Assembly: GCF_002002865.1 (NCBI RefSeq)
Contig: NZ_CP019508.1
Coordinates: 2,274,501 to 2,338,500, forward strand
Length of the DNA stretch: 64,000 bases
Direction: 5' to 3'
Origin: Brevundimonas sp. LM2
Lineage (GTDB): Bacteria; Pseudomonadota; Alphaproteobacteria; Caulobacterales; Caulobacteraceae
Position 1 is the stretch's first letter; each line of letters begins with the position of its first letter. A model generated the notes under the pieces. That model saw nothing but the letters and a program-made list of their open reading frames with translations. It ran no database searches and was not told where the DNA came from. Made by a program: the position numbers and the translations under genes. Of the stretch, positions 38,800 through 48,005 are shown one piece after another.

Positions 38800-39042
38800 A
38801 TGTCCCACGTCACCTATCGCATCGTCGAACACGACGGCGGCTGGGCCTACAAGGTCGGCGATACCTTCTCGGAGACCCACCCCACCCACGACTCGGCCAA
38901 GGCCGCCGCCGTGGCCGCCAGCCGCGAACAGCGCGTGGCCGATCAGACGGCGACGATCGAGTACGCCGACAGCTCCGGCACCTGGGTCACCGAACGCGCC
39001 GACGGCCACGACCGCCCCGACACGGATGTCGTCGAAGGGTAG
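38800..39042 (+). CDS. DUF2188 domain protein
   Basis: 80 residues from the ATG at 38800. It fits DUF2188: YRIVEHDGGWAYKVGDTFSETHPTHDSAKAAAVAASREQ in pieces, a small beta-hairpin plus helix in which a query sequence is read twice. Members are small soluble proteins of unknown function. It probably follows the upstream lipoprotein gene on the same transcript, with an 84-base gap. A perfect hairpin (39058-39080) follows its stop. Confidence 0.75.
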   Translation: MSHVTYRIVEHDGGWAYKVGDTFSETHPTHDSAKAAAVAASREQRVADQTATIEYADSSGTWVTERADGHDRPDTDVVEG

Positions 39043-39056
39043 GACCGCCTTGAGCC

Positions 39057-39219
39057 CTTCCCCCGCGCCTCGCGGGGGAAAGCCGTCCGCCTTCGAGCGG
39101 AGCGAGAACAGGACGGATGGGGGAACTCATATGCCGTCAAAACCAAGCAAGACTTCCCCCATCGGCCCTGGATCGCTTCGCGATCAACGGGCCGCTTTCC
39201 CCGTAAGCGCGGGGGAAGG
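39057..39219. repeat. Intergenic inverted-repeat element, class 2 (with terminator hairpin)
   Basis: The element begins with a perfect 10-base stem (39058-39067 with 39071-39080, loop CCT), a likely terminator for the DUF2188 gene. Inside are further small stems, such as ATCGCTTCGCGAT. It ends with GCGCGGGGGAAGG, complementary to its start CCTTCCCCCGCG. It shares the phrase GAGCGGAGCGA with the element at 52318-52508. No gene is present. Confidence 0.6.
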
Positions 39220-39387
39220 AACGAATAACTTAGCTGGACTCCGGGAGTCCAAATGCATGCAACAGAACGCCTTGAAAACTAACGCTTTGCACGCGTTGGA
39301 CTCGATTTTTTCGGAGTCTATTCGGCGCCAGACGGCCGTGTGGTCGCGCGGTCAAGAATCGCCGGATAACACTCTGTATTTCAACAG
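39220..39387. other. AT-rich pocket with a cluster of GANTC sites
   Basis: This stretch is clearly richer in A and T than its surroundings. GANTC, the CcrM methylation site, occurs at 39237, 39245, 39299, 39314 and 39356. The first two form a 17-base palindrome, TGGACTCCGGGAGTCCA (39235-39251). A short open frame (39257-39391) lies inside. It could be a cell-cycle-controlled promoter or small RNA region. No known element is recognised. Confidence 0.45.
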
Positions 39388-39391
39388 CTAG
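39257..39391 (+). CDS. Possible 44-residue protein in the AT-rich pocket
   Basis: The frame reads MQQNALKTNALHALDSIFSE at its start and ends YFNS. It is 44 residues, polar, without a signal or membrane helix. It ends with TAG overlapping the stop region of the convergent Spx-like gene. No ribosome-binding site is obvious: the bases upstream are the palindrome GGACTCCGGGAGTCC. The low GC content of the frame is unlike neighbouring genes. It may not be expressed as protein; no homologue is recognised. Confidence 0.25.
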   Translation: MQQNALKTNALHALDSIFSESIRRQTAVWSRGQESPDNTLYFNS

Positions 39392-39738
39392 CTTTCAAAC
39401 CTCGCCGCATAGACCTCCGGCTTGAAGCCCACCACGGTTCGGTCCCCCAGATCCAGCACCGGCCGTTTGATCATCGACGGCTGGGCCAGCATCAGGGCGA
39501 TGGCCCCCTCCGCGTCGAGCCCCGCCTTCGCCTCTGCCGGCAGGGCGCGGAAGGTGGTGCCGTTGCGGTTCAGCACCGTCTCCCAGCCGTGCTCGGCCAC
39601 CCAGCCGGCCAGCGTGGCCCGGTCGATGCCGGCGGTCTTGTAGTCGTGAAAGCCATAGGCCCGGTCGTGAGCGTCCAGCCAGGCGCGGGCCTTCTTCATC
39701 GTGTCGCAGGCCTTGATGCCATAAAGGGTCGGGATCAT
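39388..39738 (-). CDS. ArsC/Spx-family protein (YffB type)
   Basis: 116 residues. The fold is that of thioredoxin-like ArsC proteins: [24 protein letters not shown] carries a single Cys in the position of the catalytic ArsC Cys, and [18 protein letters not shown] contains the conserved Arg-Pro. The [11 protein letters not shown] spelling is typical of YffB, which is not an arsenate reductase but may use glutathione. The start overlaps the stop of the NAD(P)HX dehydratase gene by four bases. No other arsenic gene is near. Confidence 0.85.
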   Translation of the reverse strand: MIPTLYGIKACDTMKKARAWLDAHDRAYGFHDYKTAGIDRATLAGWVAEHGWETVLNRNGTTFRALPAEAKAGLDAEGAIALMLAQPSMIKRPVLDLGDRTVVGFKPEVYAARFES

Positions 39739-40553
39739 CGCAGGCTCCGGAGGACGGCAGGAATCTGTTCGGAAAGGTCCTCGGCGATCAGGCCGGGACC
39801 GAAGCGGGCCGCCGCCTCGGCGTGCATCCAGACGGCGGCGCAGGCGGCGTCGAACGCCGTCATCCCCTGCGCCCGCCAGCCGCCGATCAGCCCGGCCAGC
39901 ACGTCGCCGCTACCCGCCGTCGCCAGCCAGGGCGAGGCCGGGGGCTGGACCACGACACGGCCGTCGGGCGCGGCGATGATCGTCCGGCTGCCCTTCAGCA
40001 CCACGACCGCGCCGCTCGTTTCCGCCGCCTGAACCGCCGCCGCCACGCGCCCCAAAGCCAGCACACCTGGAAACAGGCGGTCGAACTCGCCCTCGTGGGG
40101 GGTCATCACATCGCCCTCGCCCAGCAGGCCGAACAGGTCGGCGGCACGCCCCGCGAAGATCGTCAGCGCATCCGCATCCACGACCAGCGCGGCCTCCCCC
40201 GCCACGATCGCCCGCAGGTTCAAGACGGTCCCCTCTTCCAGCCCGGCCGCCGGGCCAATCACCACGGCCTGCATCGGCTCCGTCAGCCTCGCCAGCGCCT
40301 CCGGGCCGTCGAAGGCGTCGACCATGATCGCCTCCACAGTCCCGGCCACGATCGGCGCCGCGTCGGGCGGGCACAGCAGCCGCACCAGCCCGGCACCGGC
40401 CCGCAGTCCCGCTCGCGCCGCCAGCCGCGCCGCCCCGGTCCGCAGCGGCCCGCCGCAGACGACGCCCAGCCGCCCGCGCTGATGTTTGTGCGTCTCCGCC
40501 CCCGGCCAAGGGAGGGCGTCTGCCCACAGCGCCGGATCGTTCGTTTTCACCAT
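39735..40553 (-). CDS. nnrD: ADP-dependent NAD(P)H-hydrate dehydratase
   Basis: 272 residues. The enzyme repairs hydrated NAD(P)H in an ADP-dependent reaction. Signature segments are [43 protein letters not shown] and the C-terminal [16 protein letters not shown] with catalytic Asp. Only the dehydratase part is present, without the NAD(P)HX epimerase part found fused in many bacteria; the epimerase would have to lie elsewhere. It is translationally coupled to the Spx-like gene (ATGA). The divergent neighbour is glnB. Confidence 0.9.
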   Translation of the reverse strand: MVKTNDPALWADALPWPGAETHKHQRGRLGVVCGGPLRTGAARLAARAGLRAGAGLVRLLCPPDAAPIVAGTVEAIMVDAFDGPEALARLTEPMQAVVIGPAAGLEEGTVLNLRAIVAGEAALVVDADALTIFAGRAADLFGLLGEGDVMTPHEGEFDRLFPGVLALGRVAAAVQAAETSGAVVVLKGSRTIIAAPDGRVVVQPPASPWLATAGSGDVLAGLIGGWRAQGMTAFDAACAAVWMHAEAAARFGPGLIAEDLSEQIPAVLRSLR

Positions 40554-40635
40554 CGCTCCTTCCGCGCACGGAGCGCCCTAAAATGCAACGCAGGCCTTGC
40601 CTTATGCTGCGATGCGGTGTCCTTTTGGACCCTGA

Positions 40636-41010
<375 letters not shown>

Positions 41011-41060
41011 GCCAACCCAGCTTCCTCCCAGAAGAAACGCAAGAGAAGGACATCGAACTC

Positions 41061-42470
41061 ATGAGCGCCGCCAGCAAGATCCTCCAGGAGATCAAGGACA
41101 AGGACGTCAAATACGTCGACGTCCGCTTCACAGACACCAAGGGCCGTCTGCAGCACGTCACCTTTGACATCGACCTGGTCGACGAGGAGTTCTTGACCGA
41201 GGGGACCATGTTCGACGGCTCGTCCATCGCCGGCTGGAAGGCGATCAACGAGTCCGACATGCTGCTGATGCCGGACCTGACCACGGCCTACATCGACCCC
41301 TTCTACCAGCAGACCACGATGTTCCTGTTCTGCGACGTGATGAACCCCGACACGGGCGAGCCCTACAACCGCGACAGCCGCTCGATGGCCAAGAAGGCCC
41401 TGGCCTATGTCCAGTCCTCGGGCGTGGGCGACCAGGTCTATTTCGGCCCGGAAGCCGAGTTCTTCATCTTCGATGACGTCCGCTGGTCCACCCAGCCGCA
41501 CAACACCGGCTACAGCTATGACTCGATCGAGCTGCCGGCCAACACGGGCTCGGAGTACACCGAGGGCAACATGGGCCACCGCCCCGGGCCAAAGGGCGGC
41601 TATTTCCCCGTCAACCCGGTCGATAGCGGCCAGGACCTGCGCGGCGAGATGCTGGGTGTCATGCGCGACCTGGGCCTCAACCCCGAGAAGCACCACCACG
41701 AGGTGGCCCCGGCGCAGCACGAACTGGGCCTGAAGTTCAGCGACCTGCTGACCATGGCCGACCGGCTGCAGCTCTATAAGTACGTGATCCACAACGTGGC
41801 CGCGGCCTACGGCAAGTCGGCGACCTTTATGGCCAAGCCCATGTTCGCCGACAACGGCTCGGGCATGCACGTCCACATGTCGATCTGGAAGGACGGCAAG
41901 CCCCAGTTCGCCGGCGACAAATACGCCGGTCTGAGCCAGGAATGCCTCTGGTACATCGGCGGCATCATCAAGCACGCCAAGGCCATCAACGCCTTCGCCA
42001 ACTCGACCACCAACTCCTACAAGCGTCTGGTGCCCGGCTACGAAGCCCCGGTGAAACTGGCCTATTCGGCCCGCAACCGCTCGGCCTCGATCCGCATCCC
42101 GCACACGTCGAGCCCCAAGGCCAAGCGTCTGGAAGCACGCTTCCCCGATCCGATGGGCAACCCCTATCTGACCTTCGTGGCCCTGCTGATGGCTGGCCTC
42201 GACGGGATCGAGAACCAGATCGATCCGGGCGGCCCCGCCGACAAGAACCTCTACGACCTGCCGCCCGAAGAGCGCGGCAACATCCCCGAGGTCTGCGGCT
42301 CGCTGAAGGAAGCGCTCGAGAACCTCGACAAGGACCGCGCCTTCCTCAAGAAGGGCGGCGTCATGGATGACGACTTCATCGACAGCTACATCGAGCTGAA
42401 GATGGAAGAGGTCATGCGCCTGGCCCTCCACCCCCACCCGGTCGAATTCGACATGTACTACAGCTGCTGA
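41061..42470 (+). CDS. glnA: Glutamine synthetase type I
   Basis: 469 residues. GlnA makes glutamine from glutamate and ammonia with ATP and forms a dodecamer. [39 protein letters not shown] and [16 protein letters not shown] stretches are active-site hallmarks. The adenylylation Tyr is in [11 protein letters not shown] (about residue 397), so control by GlnE is expected. The length matches GSI-beta. A strong terminator follows at 42497-42525. Confidence 0.98.
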   Translation: MSAASKILQEIKDKDVKYVDVRFTDTKGRLQHVTFDIDLVDEEFLTEGTMFDGSSIAGWKAINESDMLLMPDLTTAYIDPFYQQTTMFLFCDVMNPDTGEPYNRDSRSMAKKALAYVQSSGVGDQVYFGPEAEFFIFDDVRWSTQPHNTGYSYDSIELPANTGSEYTEGNMGHRPGPKGGYFPVNPVDSGQDLRGEMLGVMRDLGLNPEKHHHEVAPAQHELGLKFSDLLTMADRLQLYKYVIHNVAAAYGKSATFMAKPMFADNGSGMHVHMSIWKDGKPQFAGDKYAGLSQECLWYIGGIIKHAKAINAFANSTTNSYKRLVPGYEAPVKLAYSARNRSASIRIPHTSSPKAKRLEARFPDPMGNPYLTFVALLMAGLDGIENQIDPGGPADKNLYDLPPEERGNIPEVCGSLKEALENLDKDRAFLKKGGVMDDDFIDSYIELKMEEVMRLALHPHPVEFDMYYSC

Positions 42471-42496
42471 TCGATCCGATCGGCGGATAGACAAGG

Positions 42497-42525
42497 CCCC
42501 GGATGGTCCGCCATCCGGGGTTTTT
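42497..42525 (+). terminator. Intrinsic terminator of glnBA
   Basis: A ten-pair stem, CCCCGGATGG with CCATCCGGGG, closes on the loop TCCG and is followed by five T. It begins 27 bases after the glnA stop codon. Confidence 0.92.
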
Positions 42526-42590
42526 GCGTCTGCGCTGGCGTTCTGCGGAAGCAGACGCGCGGCATGGCCGCTCAGTATGAACAGCGGACG

Positions 42591-43610
42591 TCAATGTCCG
42601 AGCTGGGCGGCCATCTCTGCCGCCGAGAGCCGAAGGAAGCGCGCGGCGTTGTTATAGAAGATGTCGCGCTTCTGATCCGGCGTCAGAAAGGGAGCGACTT
42701 CGATGGCGCGCACAGACGCTTCGATCACGCCCGGCCAGATCATCTGGTCTGATCCGAACATGATGCGGTCTCCATAGCCCGCTTCGACGAGCTCCCGCAG
42801 GAAGGCATAAAAGCTGGGACGCGGCTCGGTATAGACGATGCTGCCGATGTCGACGTAAACCTGCGGATAGCTGAACATCAGGGCGCGCATCCGTTCCGCC
42901 ATCGGGTAGCCGGCGTGCATCACGGACACACGCAGCCTCGGGTGGCGTATCAGCACCGGCTCGAGCAACAGCGGATCACCCAGACCTACGCGATAAGCCC
43001 CGTCTGAATAGGGCTGACCCGGTTCGCCGGGTCCCATGTGAATCGCGACCGGCACATCCAGTTCCTCGGCGAGCGCCCAGAGCGGCTCCATGCGGGGATC
43101 ATCGACGCCGACACCCTCGTATTGGGCCATGATCTCGCCAATCACGCGCAAACGGCCTTGCCCGTGGAAGCGCCGCAGGTCGTCGAGGGTCCGGATACCG
43201 ACGTGGGCGGAACCGGGGGTCCCGGGCAGTCGATAGTCCACCGCGGGCAAGATCCGGCTCGGAGCGACGCTGACCCAGTGCCCCACGGCCTCGGGCTCGC
43301 CACTGACGACCCCATAGATATTCAACCGTTCCATCGCCGCCAGCGTATCCTGCATGACCTGTTCGTCTGTGGAGGACGCCGCTATCGGATCGGAACAGGG
43401 CTGGCGATTGAAGGTCATGCCTGCATAGACGCCCAGTCTGTTTTCGGACCTCGGCATCATCTCGAACGGAGCGCACATCGGAGGGGGATGAGCTCCAGCA
43501 TAGAGCGCTGACCTGACGTGCAGGTGCATGTCAATAATCGGAGCGCGGGCGCTCTGCGCCGCCGCCGGAGCGGCGCAGATCAGCAAGGCAGCGATCAGGC
43601 GCTTCTGCAT
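42591..43610 (-). CDS. Secreted amidohydrolase-2 family protein
   Basis: 339 residues with a signal peptide (MQKRLIAALLICAAPAAAQS). APIIDMHLHVRS has the HxH metal motif after the signal. Later segments VPVAIHMGPGEPG, RVSVMHAGYPMAERM and IMFGSDQMIW hold the expected His and Asp metal ligands of amidohydrolase-2 (uronate isomerase-like TIM barrel) enzymes. The substrate is unknown. Being exported is unusual for this group. The local base composition is slightly less GC-rich than the surrounding genes, so acquisition by transfer is possible. It is not linked to its neighbours. Confidence 0.8.
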   Translation of the reverse strand: MQKRLIAALLICAAPAAAQSARAPIIDMHLHVRSALYAGAHPPPMCAPFEMMPRSENRLGVYAGMTFNRQPCSDPIAASSTDEQVMQDTLAAMERLNIYGVVSGEPEAVGHWVSVAPSRILPAVDYRLPGTPGSAHVGIRTLDDLRRFHGQGRLRVIGEIMAQYEGVGVDDPRMEPLWALAEELDVPVAIHMGPGEPGQPYSDGAYRVGLGDPLLLEPVLIRHPRLRVSVMHAGYPMAERMRALMFSYPQVYVDIGSIVYTEPRPSFYAFLRELVEAGYGDRIMFGSDQMIWPGVIEASVRAIEVAPFLTPDQKRDIFYNNAARFLRLSAAEMAAQLGH

Positions 43611-43703
43611 CTTGGGTCCCCCGCGTCGACAATGACGGGAGTGCCAAATTCCGCAATGGGTCGATAGCAGCCGCCGCGGCGGCCGGATGGCGGGCCCTCG
43701 TCT

Positions 43704-44591
43704 TCAGGCCGCCGCCAGGTCGTCGGCGTCCTCGTCCGTCTTCCGCCGCAGCTCGATCAGCCGGACGCACCAGATCGAGACCTCGTAGAGCAGGATCAGG
43801 GGGATCGCGAGCATCAGCTGGCTGATGGGATCGGGCGGGGTCACGACGGCGGCCAGCACCACCACGGCGACGATGGCATAGCGGCGGCCCTCGCTCATCA
43901 GCTTGGACGAGATCAGCCCGGCCATGCCCAGCAAGGTCGTCACCACCGGCAGCTGGAAGCACAGGCCGAAAGCCAGGATCAGCGAGGTCACCAGGTTCAG
44001 ATAGTCCGAGATCTTGGTTGTCAGCAGGACGGTGATGCCCTCGCTGGAGATCTGCTGGCTCAGCGAGAACAGCATCACGAACGGCAGCATGACATAATAG
44101 ACGAGCGCCCCGCCCAGGCAGAACATCACCGGCGTCGCGATCAGGAAGGGCAGGAAGGCCCCCTTCTCGTTGCGGTACAGGCCCGGGGCGACGAAGGCGT
44201 ACAGCTGATAGGCGATGATCGGGAAGGCCAGGACGATGGCTCCGAACCCGGCGATCTTCATCTTGGTGAACAGCTGCTCCAGCGGGGCCGTGGCGATCAG
44301 CTCGACCGCCGCCAGGCCACCCGCTGGCAGCGGCTTCAGGCCGACGGCGATGGCCAGCAGATCGAGCGGATTGCCGTGCGTGCCGCGCGCCACGGCGTCG
44401 GCATGGACGGCGGCGGCGGCCTGGAACGGCTTGATCAGCTCGACCTGCAGCTGGGCCGCGAATAAGAAGCACAGGATGAAGGCCAGGATGAAGGCGACCA
44501 CGCACCAGACCAGCCGCCCGCGCAACTCGATCAGGTGATCCATCAGGGGCGCGCGCGACGCCTCGATCTCGTCCTCGTCGCGAACGCTCAC
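43704..44591 (-). CDS. tatC: Twin-arginine translocase subunit TatC
   Basis: 295 residues with six membrane helices. TatC recognises the twin-arginine signal. MDHLIELRGRLVWCVVAF near residue 18 and FEKMKIAGF-like KMKIAGFGAIVLAFPI near 115 are family segments; LYRNEKGAFLPF is the conserved periplasmic/cytoplasmic loop with Glu. The ATG overlaps the tatB stop by four bases. It is the last gene of tatABC. The C-terminal tail is Asp/Ala-rich. Confidence 0.96.
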   Translation of the reverse strand: MSVRDEDEIEASRAPLMDHLIELRGRLVWCVVAFILAFILCFLFAAQLQVELIKPFQAAAAVHADAVARGTHGNPLDLLAIAVGLKPLPAGGLAAVELIATAPLEQLFTKMKIAGFGAIVLAFPIIAYQLYAFVAPGLYRNEKGAFLPFLIATPVMFCLGGALVYYVMLPFVMLFSLSQQISSEGITVLLTTKISDYLNLVTSLILAFGLCFQLPVVTTLLGMAGLISSKLMSEGRRYAIVAVVVLAAVVTPPDPISQLMLAIPLILLYEVSIWCVRLIELRRKTDEDADDLAAA

Positions 44592-45118
44592 ACCGTGGCC
44601 TTGGGCTTGCGAGGCGCGCGCGGCTTGGCGGCCTGGGCCTTGGTTTTTGCGCTCGGCGTCTTGGTCGTCGTGCCGTCAGCGGCGGCGCGGGTCGCGGACG
44701 CGCGCGGTTTGCGCGGCGTCTTCGGCACGGGCTTGGGTTCCGCCTCCGGCGGCGCCACGACGGGTTCGGGGAACTCCGGCTGGTCCAGGATCACGGCGTT
44801 GGGGGGCGTCTCGACATAGGCGGGCTTGTCCAGCTCGGCCTTGATGTCCTTGAAGGCTTCGTCGGCGGCGGCCCCCAGGGGCACCATCTGGCCGGTGCGC
44901 AGGGCATCGACCTCCTTGCGCAGCTCGTCCAGCTCGGACTGGCGGGCCATATCCTCGAAACTGGCGCGGAACTCGTTGGCCATGCCGCGCGCCTTGGCGA
45001 CCATCTTGCCGAGCGCGCGCAGCATGCCAGGCAGCCGTTCGGGGCCCACGACGACGAGGGCGACGATGCCGATCACAACATATTCGAGGCCCCCGATCCC
45101 GGGGCCGAGGCCGCCCAT
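44588..45118 (-). CDS. tatB: Twin-arginine translocase subunit TatB
   Basis: 176 residues. One N-terminal helix LEYVVIGIVALVVVGPERLPGML carries the Gly-Pro-Glu-Arg hinge typical of TatB. An amphipathic helix follows, then a charged helix (ASFEDMARQSELDELRKEVDAL). The last 70 residues are a Pro/Ala/Lys-rich tail (TKTPSAKTKAQAAKPRAPRK). It works with TatC to bind substrates. It lies 26 bases after tatA and overlaps tatC by four bases. Confidence 0.93.
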   Translation of the reverse strand: MGGLGPGIGGLEYVVIGIVALVVVGPERLPGMLRALGKMVAKARGMANEFRASFEDMARQSELDELRKEVDALRTGQMVPLGAAADEAFKDIKAELDKPAYVETPPNAVILDQPEFPEPVVAPPEAEPKPVPKTPRKPRASATRAAADGTTTKTPSAKTKAQAAKPRAPRKPKATV

Positions 45119-45144
45119 GCGTCAGGCTCTTTCCGCTGCCGGGC

Positions 45145-45363
45145 CTAGCGCTTCAGCTCTTCCTTTTCCGCCTCGGTGCGCGGCAGGCTGGACACGCCGT
45201 CATGCGGGCCGTCCTTCTTGTCTTCGTCCTTCAGGCCCTCGCGGAAGGCCTTGATGCCCTTGGCGGCGTCGCCCATCAGGCCGGAAATCTTGCCCTTGCC
45301 GCCGAACAGCAGGGCGACCACGACGATGACGATGGCCCAGTGCCAGATGCTGAAGCTGCCCAA
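45145..45363 (-). CDS. tatA: Twin-arginine translocase subunit TatA
   Basis: 72 residues. [43 protein letters not shown] is the TatA core: a short membrane helix, a Phe-Gly hinge and an amphipathic helix. The rest is acidic and disordered. TatA oligomers form the export pore. It is first in the tatABC unit. The gene is divergent from rnhA across about 100 bases, where the tat promoter should be. Confidence 0.95.
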   Translation of the reverse strand: MGSFSIWHWAIVIVVVALLFGGKGKISGLMGDAAKGIKAFREGLKDEDKKDGPHDGVSSLPRTEAEKEELKR

Positions 45364-45465
45364 GACGACTCTCCTCGAACGAACCGAAAGCGGCCCGCGC
45401 CAAAACTACGGTGCATATAGTCCAACGGATGGCGACGCGCCAAGCGAACCTGTAAGTCCGCGCAA

Positions 45466-45921
45466 ATGAGTCACGTGATCATCCACACCGACGGCGCCTG
45501 CAAGGGCAACCCCGGCCCCGGCGGCTGGGGGGCCATCATCCAGTTCGGCGAAAAGGCCAAGGAGATGTCGGGGGGCGAACCCCTGACCACCAACAACCGC
45601 ATGGAGCTGACCGGCGCCATCATGGCGCTGGAGGCCCTCACCCGGCCGTGCAGGATCGATCTCCACACCGACAGCAAATACGTGATGGACGGCATCACCA
45701 GCTGGATCCACGGCTGGAAGGCGCGGGGCTGGAAGACCGCAGACAAGAAGCCGGTCAAGAACGACGACCTGTGGAAGCGGCTGGACCTCGCCCGCGCCCG
45801 GCACGAGGTCAAATGGCACTGGGTCAAGGGCCACGCCGGTCACGCCCTGAACGAACGCGCCGATCAGCTGGCCAACCGGGGCATCGAGGAGATGCGGGCC
45901 GCACGCGTCCGGGCGGGCTGA
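45466..45921 (+). CDS. rnhA: Ribonuclease HI
   Basis: 151 residues. RNase HI cuts the RNA strand of RNA-DNA hybrids. The catalytic Asp-Glu-Asp-Asp set is visible: [42 protein letters not shown] and NERADQLAN. The handle segment [13 protein letters not shown] binds the hybrid. The stop is one base from the end of the convergent nfeD-like gene. Confidence 0.97.
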   Translation: MSHVIIHTDGACKGNPGPGGWGAIIQFGEKAKEMSGGEPLTTNNRMELTGAIMALEALTRPCRIDLHTDSKYVMDGITSWIHGWKARGWKTADKKPVKNDDLWKRLDLARARHEVKWHWVKGHAGHALNERADQLANRGIEEMRAARVRAG

Positions 45922-45922
45922 C

Positions 45923-46381
45923 CTAGGCGGGGCGGACCTTCAGCCCGGATCCCAGCGTCGCTTCAACGATCACATCCTCGCCCACGATCGGCGCGGATCC
46001 CACGATCTCGGCCGGCCATTCCGCCCCCGATACGAACACCCGACCGCGCCCCCCGACGAACGACTCCACCACCCGCGCCCGCTGACCGACCAGGCGGGCG
46101 TCGCGATCATTGATGTCGGGGCTGTCGGAGGGATTGACCCGCTGGATCAGTCGTCGGGACAGAAGGGTCGAGATCAGCGTCAGGGTGGCGAACACCCCGA
46201 CCTCGACCGCCAGACCGAGCTTCAGTCCCAGCGCGGTCAGGACCGCGACGATCCCGGCAGAGACGGCGGGCCAGAGCAGCCATTCGGTCGAGAAGGCCGC
46301 CTCGACCGCCAGCAGAATCACCCCGATCGCCAGCCAGATCCAGAACGGCTGGGCGGCATACATGTCGGCGAGGGCGGTCAT
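45923..46381 (-). CDS. NfeD family membrane protein
   Basis: 152 residues. Two or three membrane helices (PFWIWLAIGVILLAVEAAF, LLWPAVSAGIVAVLTALGL) are followed by a C-terminal OB-fold-like domain (VGQRARVVESFVGGRGRVFVSGAEWPAE). It corresponds to the short NfeD type encoded next to stomatin-like proteins. It is 14 bases after the SPFH gene and reads the same way. The two probably form a membrane microdomain complex of unknown exact function. Confidence 0.9.
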   Translation of the reverse strand: MTALADMYAAQPFWIWLAIGVILLAVEAAFSTEWLLWPAVSAGIVAVLTALGLKLGLAVEVGVFATLTLISTLLSRRLIQRVNPSDSPDINDRDARLVGQRARVVESFVGGRGRVFVSGAEWPAEIVGSAPIVGEDVIVEATLGSGLKVRPA

Positions 46382-46395
46382 GGCAACGCTCCGGT

Positions 46396-47370
46396 TCAGG
46401 CAGTCGGTGGGACGGTCCCGCCCCGCGAACGGGTCGGAGCGGGCGGCGCGGCGCGGCTGACCTGCTGCTGGTCGCGCGCCAGGCCGACCAGTTCGCCGAT
46501 GCCCGCGATGGTGCCGACCAGGCTGCCCATCTCGGCCGGCACGATGACCGTCTTGGCCGTCGGGTTGCGGGCCAGTTCGGCGAAGGCCTCGACGTATTTC
46601 TGCGCAACGAAATAGTTGATGGCGTTGACGTCGCCCGCCGCGATGGCCTGGCTGACCATGGCGGTCGCCTTGGCCTCGGCCTCGGCGGCGCGTTCGCGGG
46701 CCTCGGCGTCGCGGAAGGCGGCCTCCTTGCGGCCTTCGGCTTCCAGGATGGCGGCCTGTTTGGCCCCCTCGGCGCGGGCGATGGCGGCCTGTTTCTCGCC
46801 CTCGGCCTCGGTGATGACGGCGCGGCGCTCGCGCTCGGCCTTCATCTGGCGGGCCATGGCGTTGGTGATGTCCACCGGCGGGGTCAGGTCCTTGATCTCG
46901 ATCCGGTTGACCTTGACCCCCCAGGGCTCGGTCGCCGCGTCGATCACGGTCAGCAGGCGCGAGTTGATGTTGTCGCGCTGGAACAGGACCTCATCCAGGT
47001 CCATCGAACCGACCACGGTGCGCAGATTGGTCGAGCACAGCTGGGTGATGGCGTAGGGCAGGTTCTCGACGCGATAGGCCGCGCGCGCGGCGTCCATCAC
47101 CTGGATGAAGACGATGGCGTCGACCTTCACCATGGCGTTGTCCTTGGTGATGACCTCCTGCTGGGGCACGTCCAGGACCTGCTCCATCATGTTCATGCGT
47201 CGGCCGATCCGCTCGACGAAGGGCGTCAGCAGGCTGATGCCGGGGGCCAAGGTTCGGGTATATTTGCCGAACCGCTCGACGGTGAACTCGCGGCCCTGGG
47301 GCACGATCTTGACCACGCTGAACAGCAGCACGATGGCGAGCGCGACCAGGGCGAGGGCGAAATAACTCAT
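46396..47370 (-). CDS. SPFH/stomatin-like membrane protein (QmcA type)
   Basis: 324 residues from the ATG at 47370. An N-terminal helix ([18 protein letters not shown]) leads to the band-7 (SPFH) domain, which includes [23 protein letters not shown] and [22 protein letters not shown] long Ala/Glu-rich coiled coil ([20 protein letters not shown]) follows, and [15 protein letters not shown] closes the core. Such proteins form ring-like assemblies in the membrane and often partner an NfeD protein, as here. Confidence 0.92.
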   Translation of the reverse strand: MSYFALALVALAIVLLFSVVKIVPQGREFTVERFGKYTRTLAPGISLLTPFVERIGRRMNMMEQVLDVPQQEVITKDNAMVKVDAIVFIQVMDAARAAYRVENLPYAITQLCSTNLRTVVGSMDLDEVLFQRDNINSRLLTVIDAATEPWGVKVNRIEIKDLTPPVDITNAMARQMKAERERRAVITEAEGEKQAAIARAEGAKQAAILEAEGRKEAAFRDAEARERAAEAEAKATAMVSQAIAAGDVNAINYFVAQKYVEAFAELARNPTAKTVIVPAEMGSLVGTIAGIGELVGLARDQQQVSRAAPPAPTRSRGGTVPPTA

Positions 47371-47497
47371 GCGGATCCTCCGGTTGACCCACGTTACCGC
47401 CGCTCCAGGCGCGGCACCATCGAAACCGGTCGCCGCTTCGGTAAAAGACGACGAGCCCGCCTTGACCGCCCCGGCAGCGCGGCTCGGCGCGAGCCGG

Positions 47498-47938
47498 TCA
47501 GGCCGGATCGGATCGTCGGCCGACGTCGCGCAAGGCGACGGCCGCCGCGATGATGCGCCGGGTTTCGCTCCAGGCGACCCGTTCGGCGGCCTCGGCCAGG
47601 GGCACGAAGACCGCCTCGGTCGCATCGTCTCCCGCGACGGGCGTCCCCGCCGACCACACCGCCAGATAGTCGATCAGCACATAGTGCCGGCCCTCGTCCG
47701 GAAAGAGGCCGTCGACCACATCGATCAGGCCCAGGATCCGGGCGGTCACGCCGGTTTCCTCGCGCAGCTCGCGAAGGGCGGCATCGACGGCGCGCTCGCC
47801 CGGTTCGATTCGCCCGCCCGGCAGACTCCACTCGCCCAGCCGGGGCGGCGTGCCGCGCCGAATCAGAAGCACCTCATCCCCTTTCAGACAGACGATCCCC
47901 ACGGCGGGGATCGGGATCAGCGTCGGTGTGTCGTCCAT
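47498..47938 (-). CDS. Nudix hydrolase
   Basis: 146 residues. The Nudix box [23 protein letters not shown] matches GX5EX7REUXEEXGU at every position (about residues 42-64). The start [29 protein letters not shown] resembles ADP-ribose/ADP-glucose pyrophosphatase-type Nudix proteins. The substrate could be a nucleoside diphosphate derivative. It is divergent from the FAD-linked dehydrogenase gene and about 130 bases upstream of the stomatin-like gene start. Confidence 0.92.
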   Translation of the reverse strand: MDDTPTLIPIPAVGIVCLKGDEVLLIRRGTPPRLGEWSLPGGRIEPGERAVDAALRELREETGVTARILGLIDVVDGLFPDEGRHYVLIDYLAVWSAGTPVAGDDATEAVFVPLAEAAERVAWSETRRIIAAAVALRDVGRRSDPA

Positions 47939-48005
47939 CGCCGCACCTTAGCGTCTTCGGTCGGTTTGGGGTGGCATCCCCGGCGACGCTTTGAGACAAG
48001 GGCCT

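Noticed and set aside
39257..39391. Phage attachment site or integration remnant
   Set aside because: No integrase, tRNA fragment or direct repeats flank the AT-rich pocket.
43670..43683. GCCGCCGCGGCGGC palindrome as a terminator before tatC end
   Set aside because: No loop and no U-run; likely chance in GC-rich DNA.
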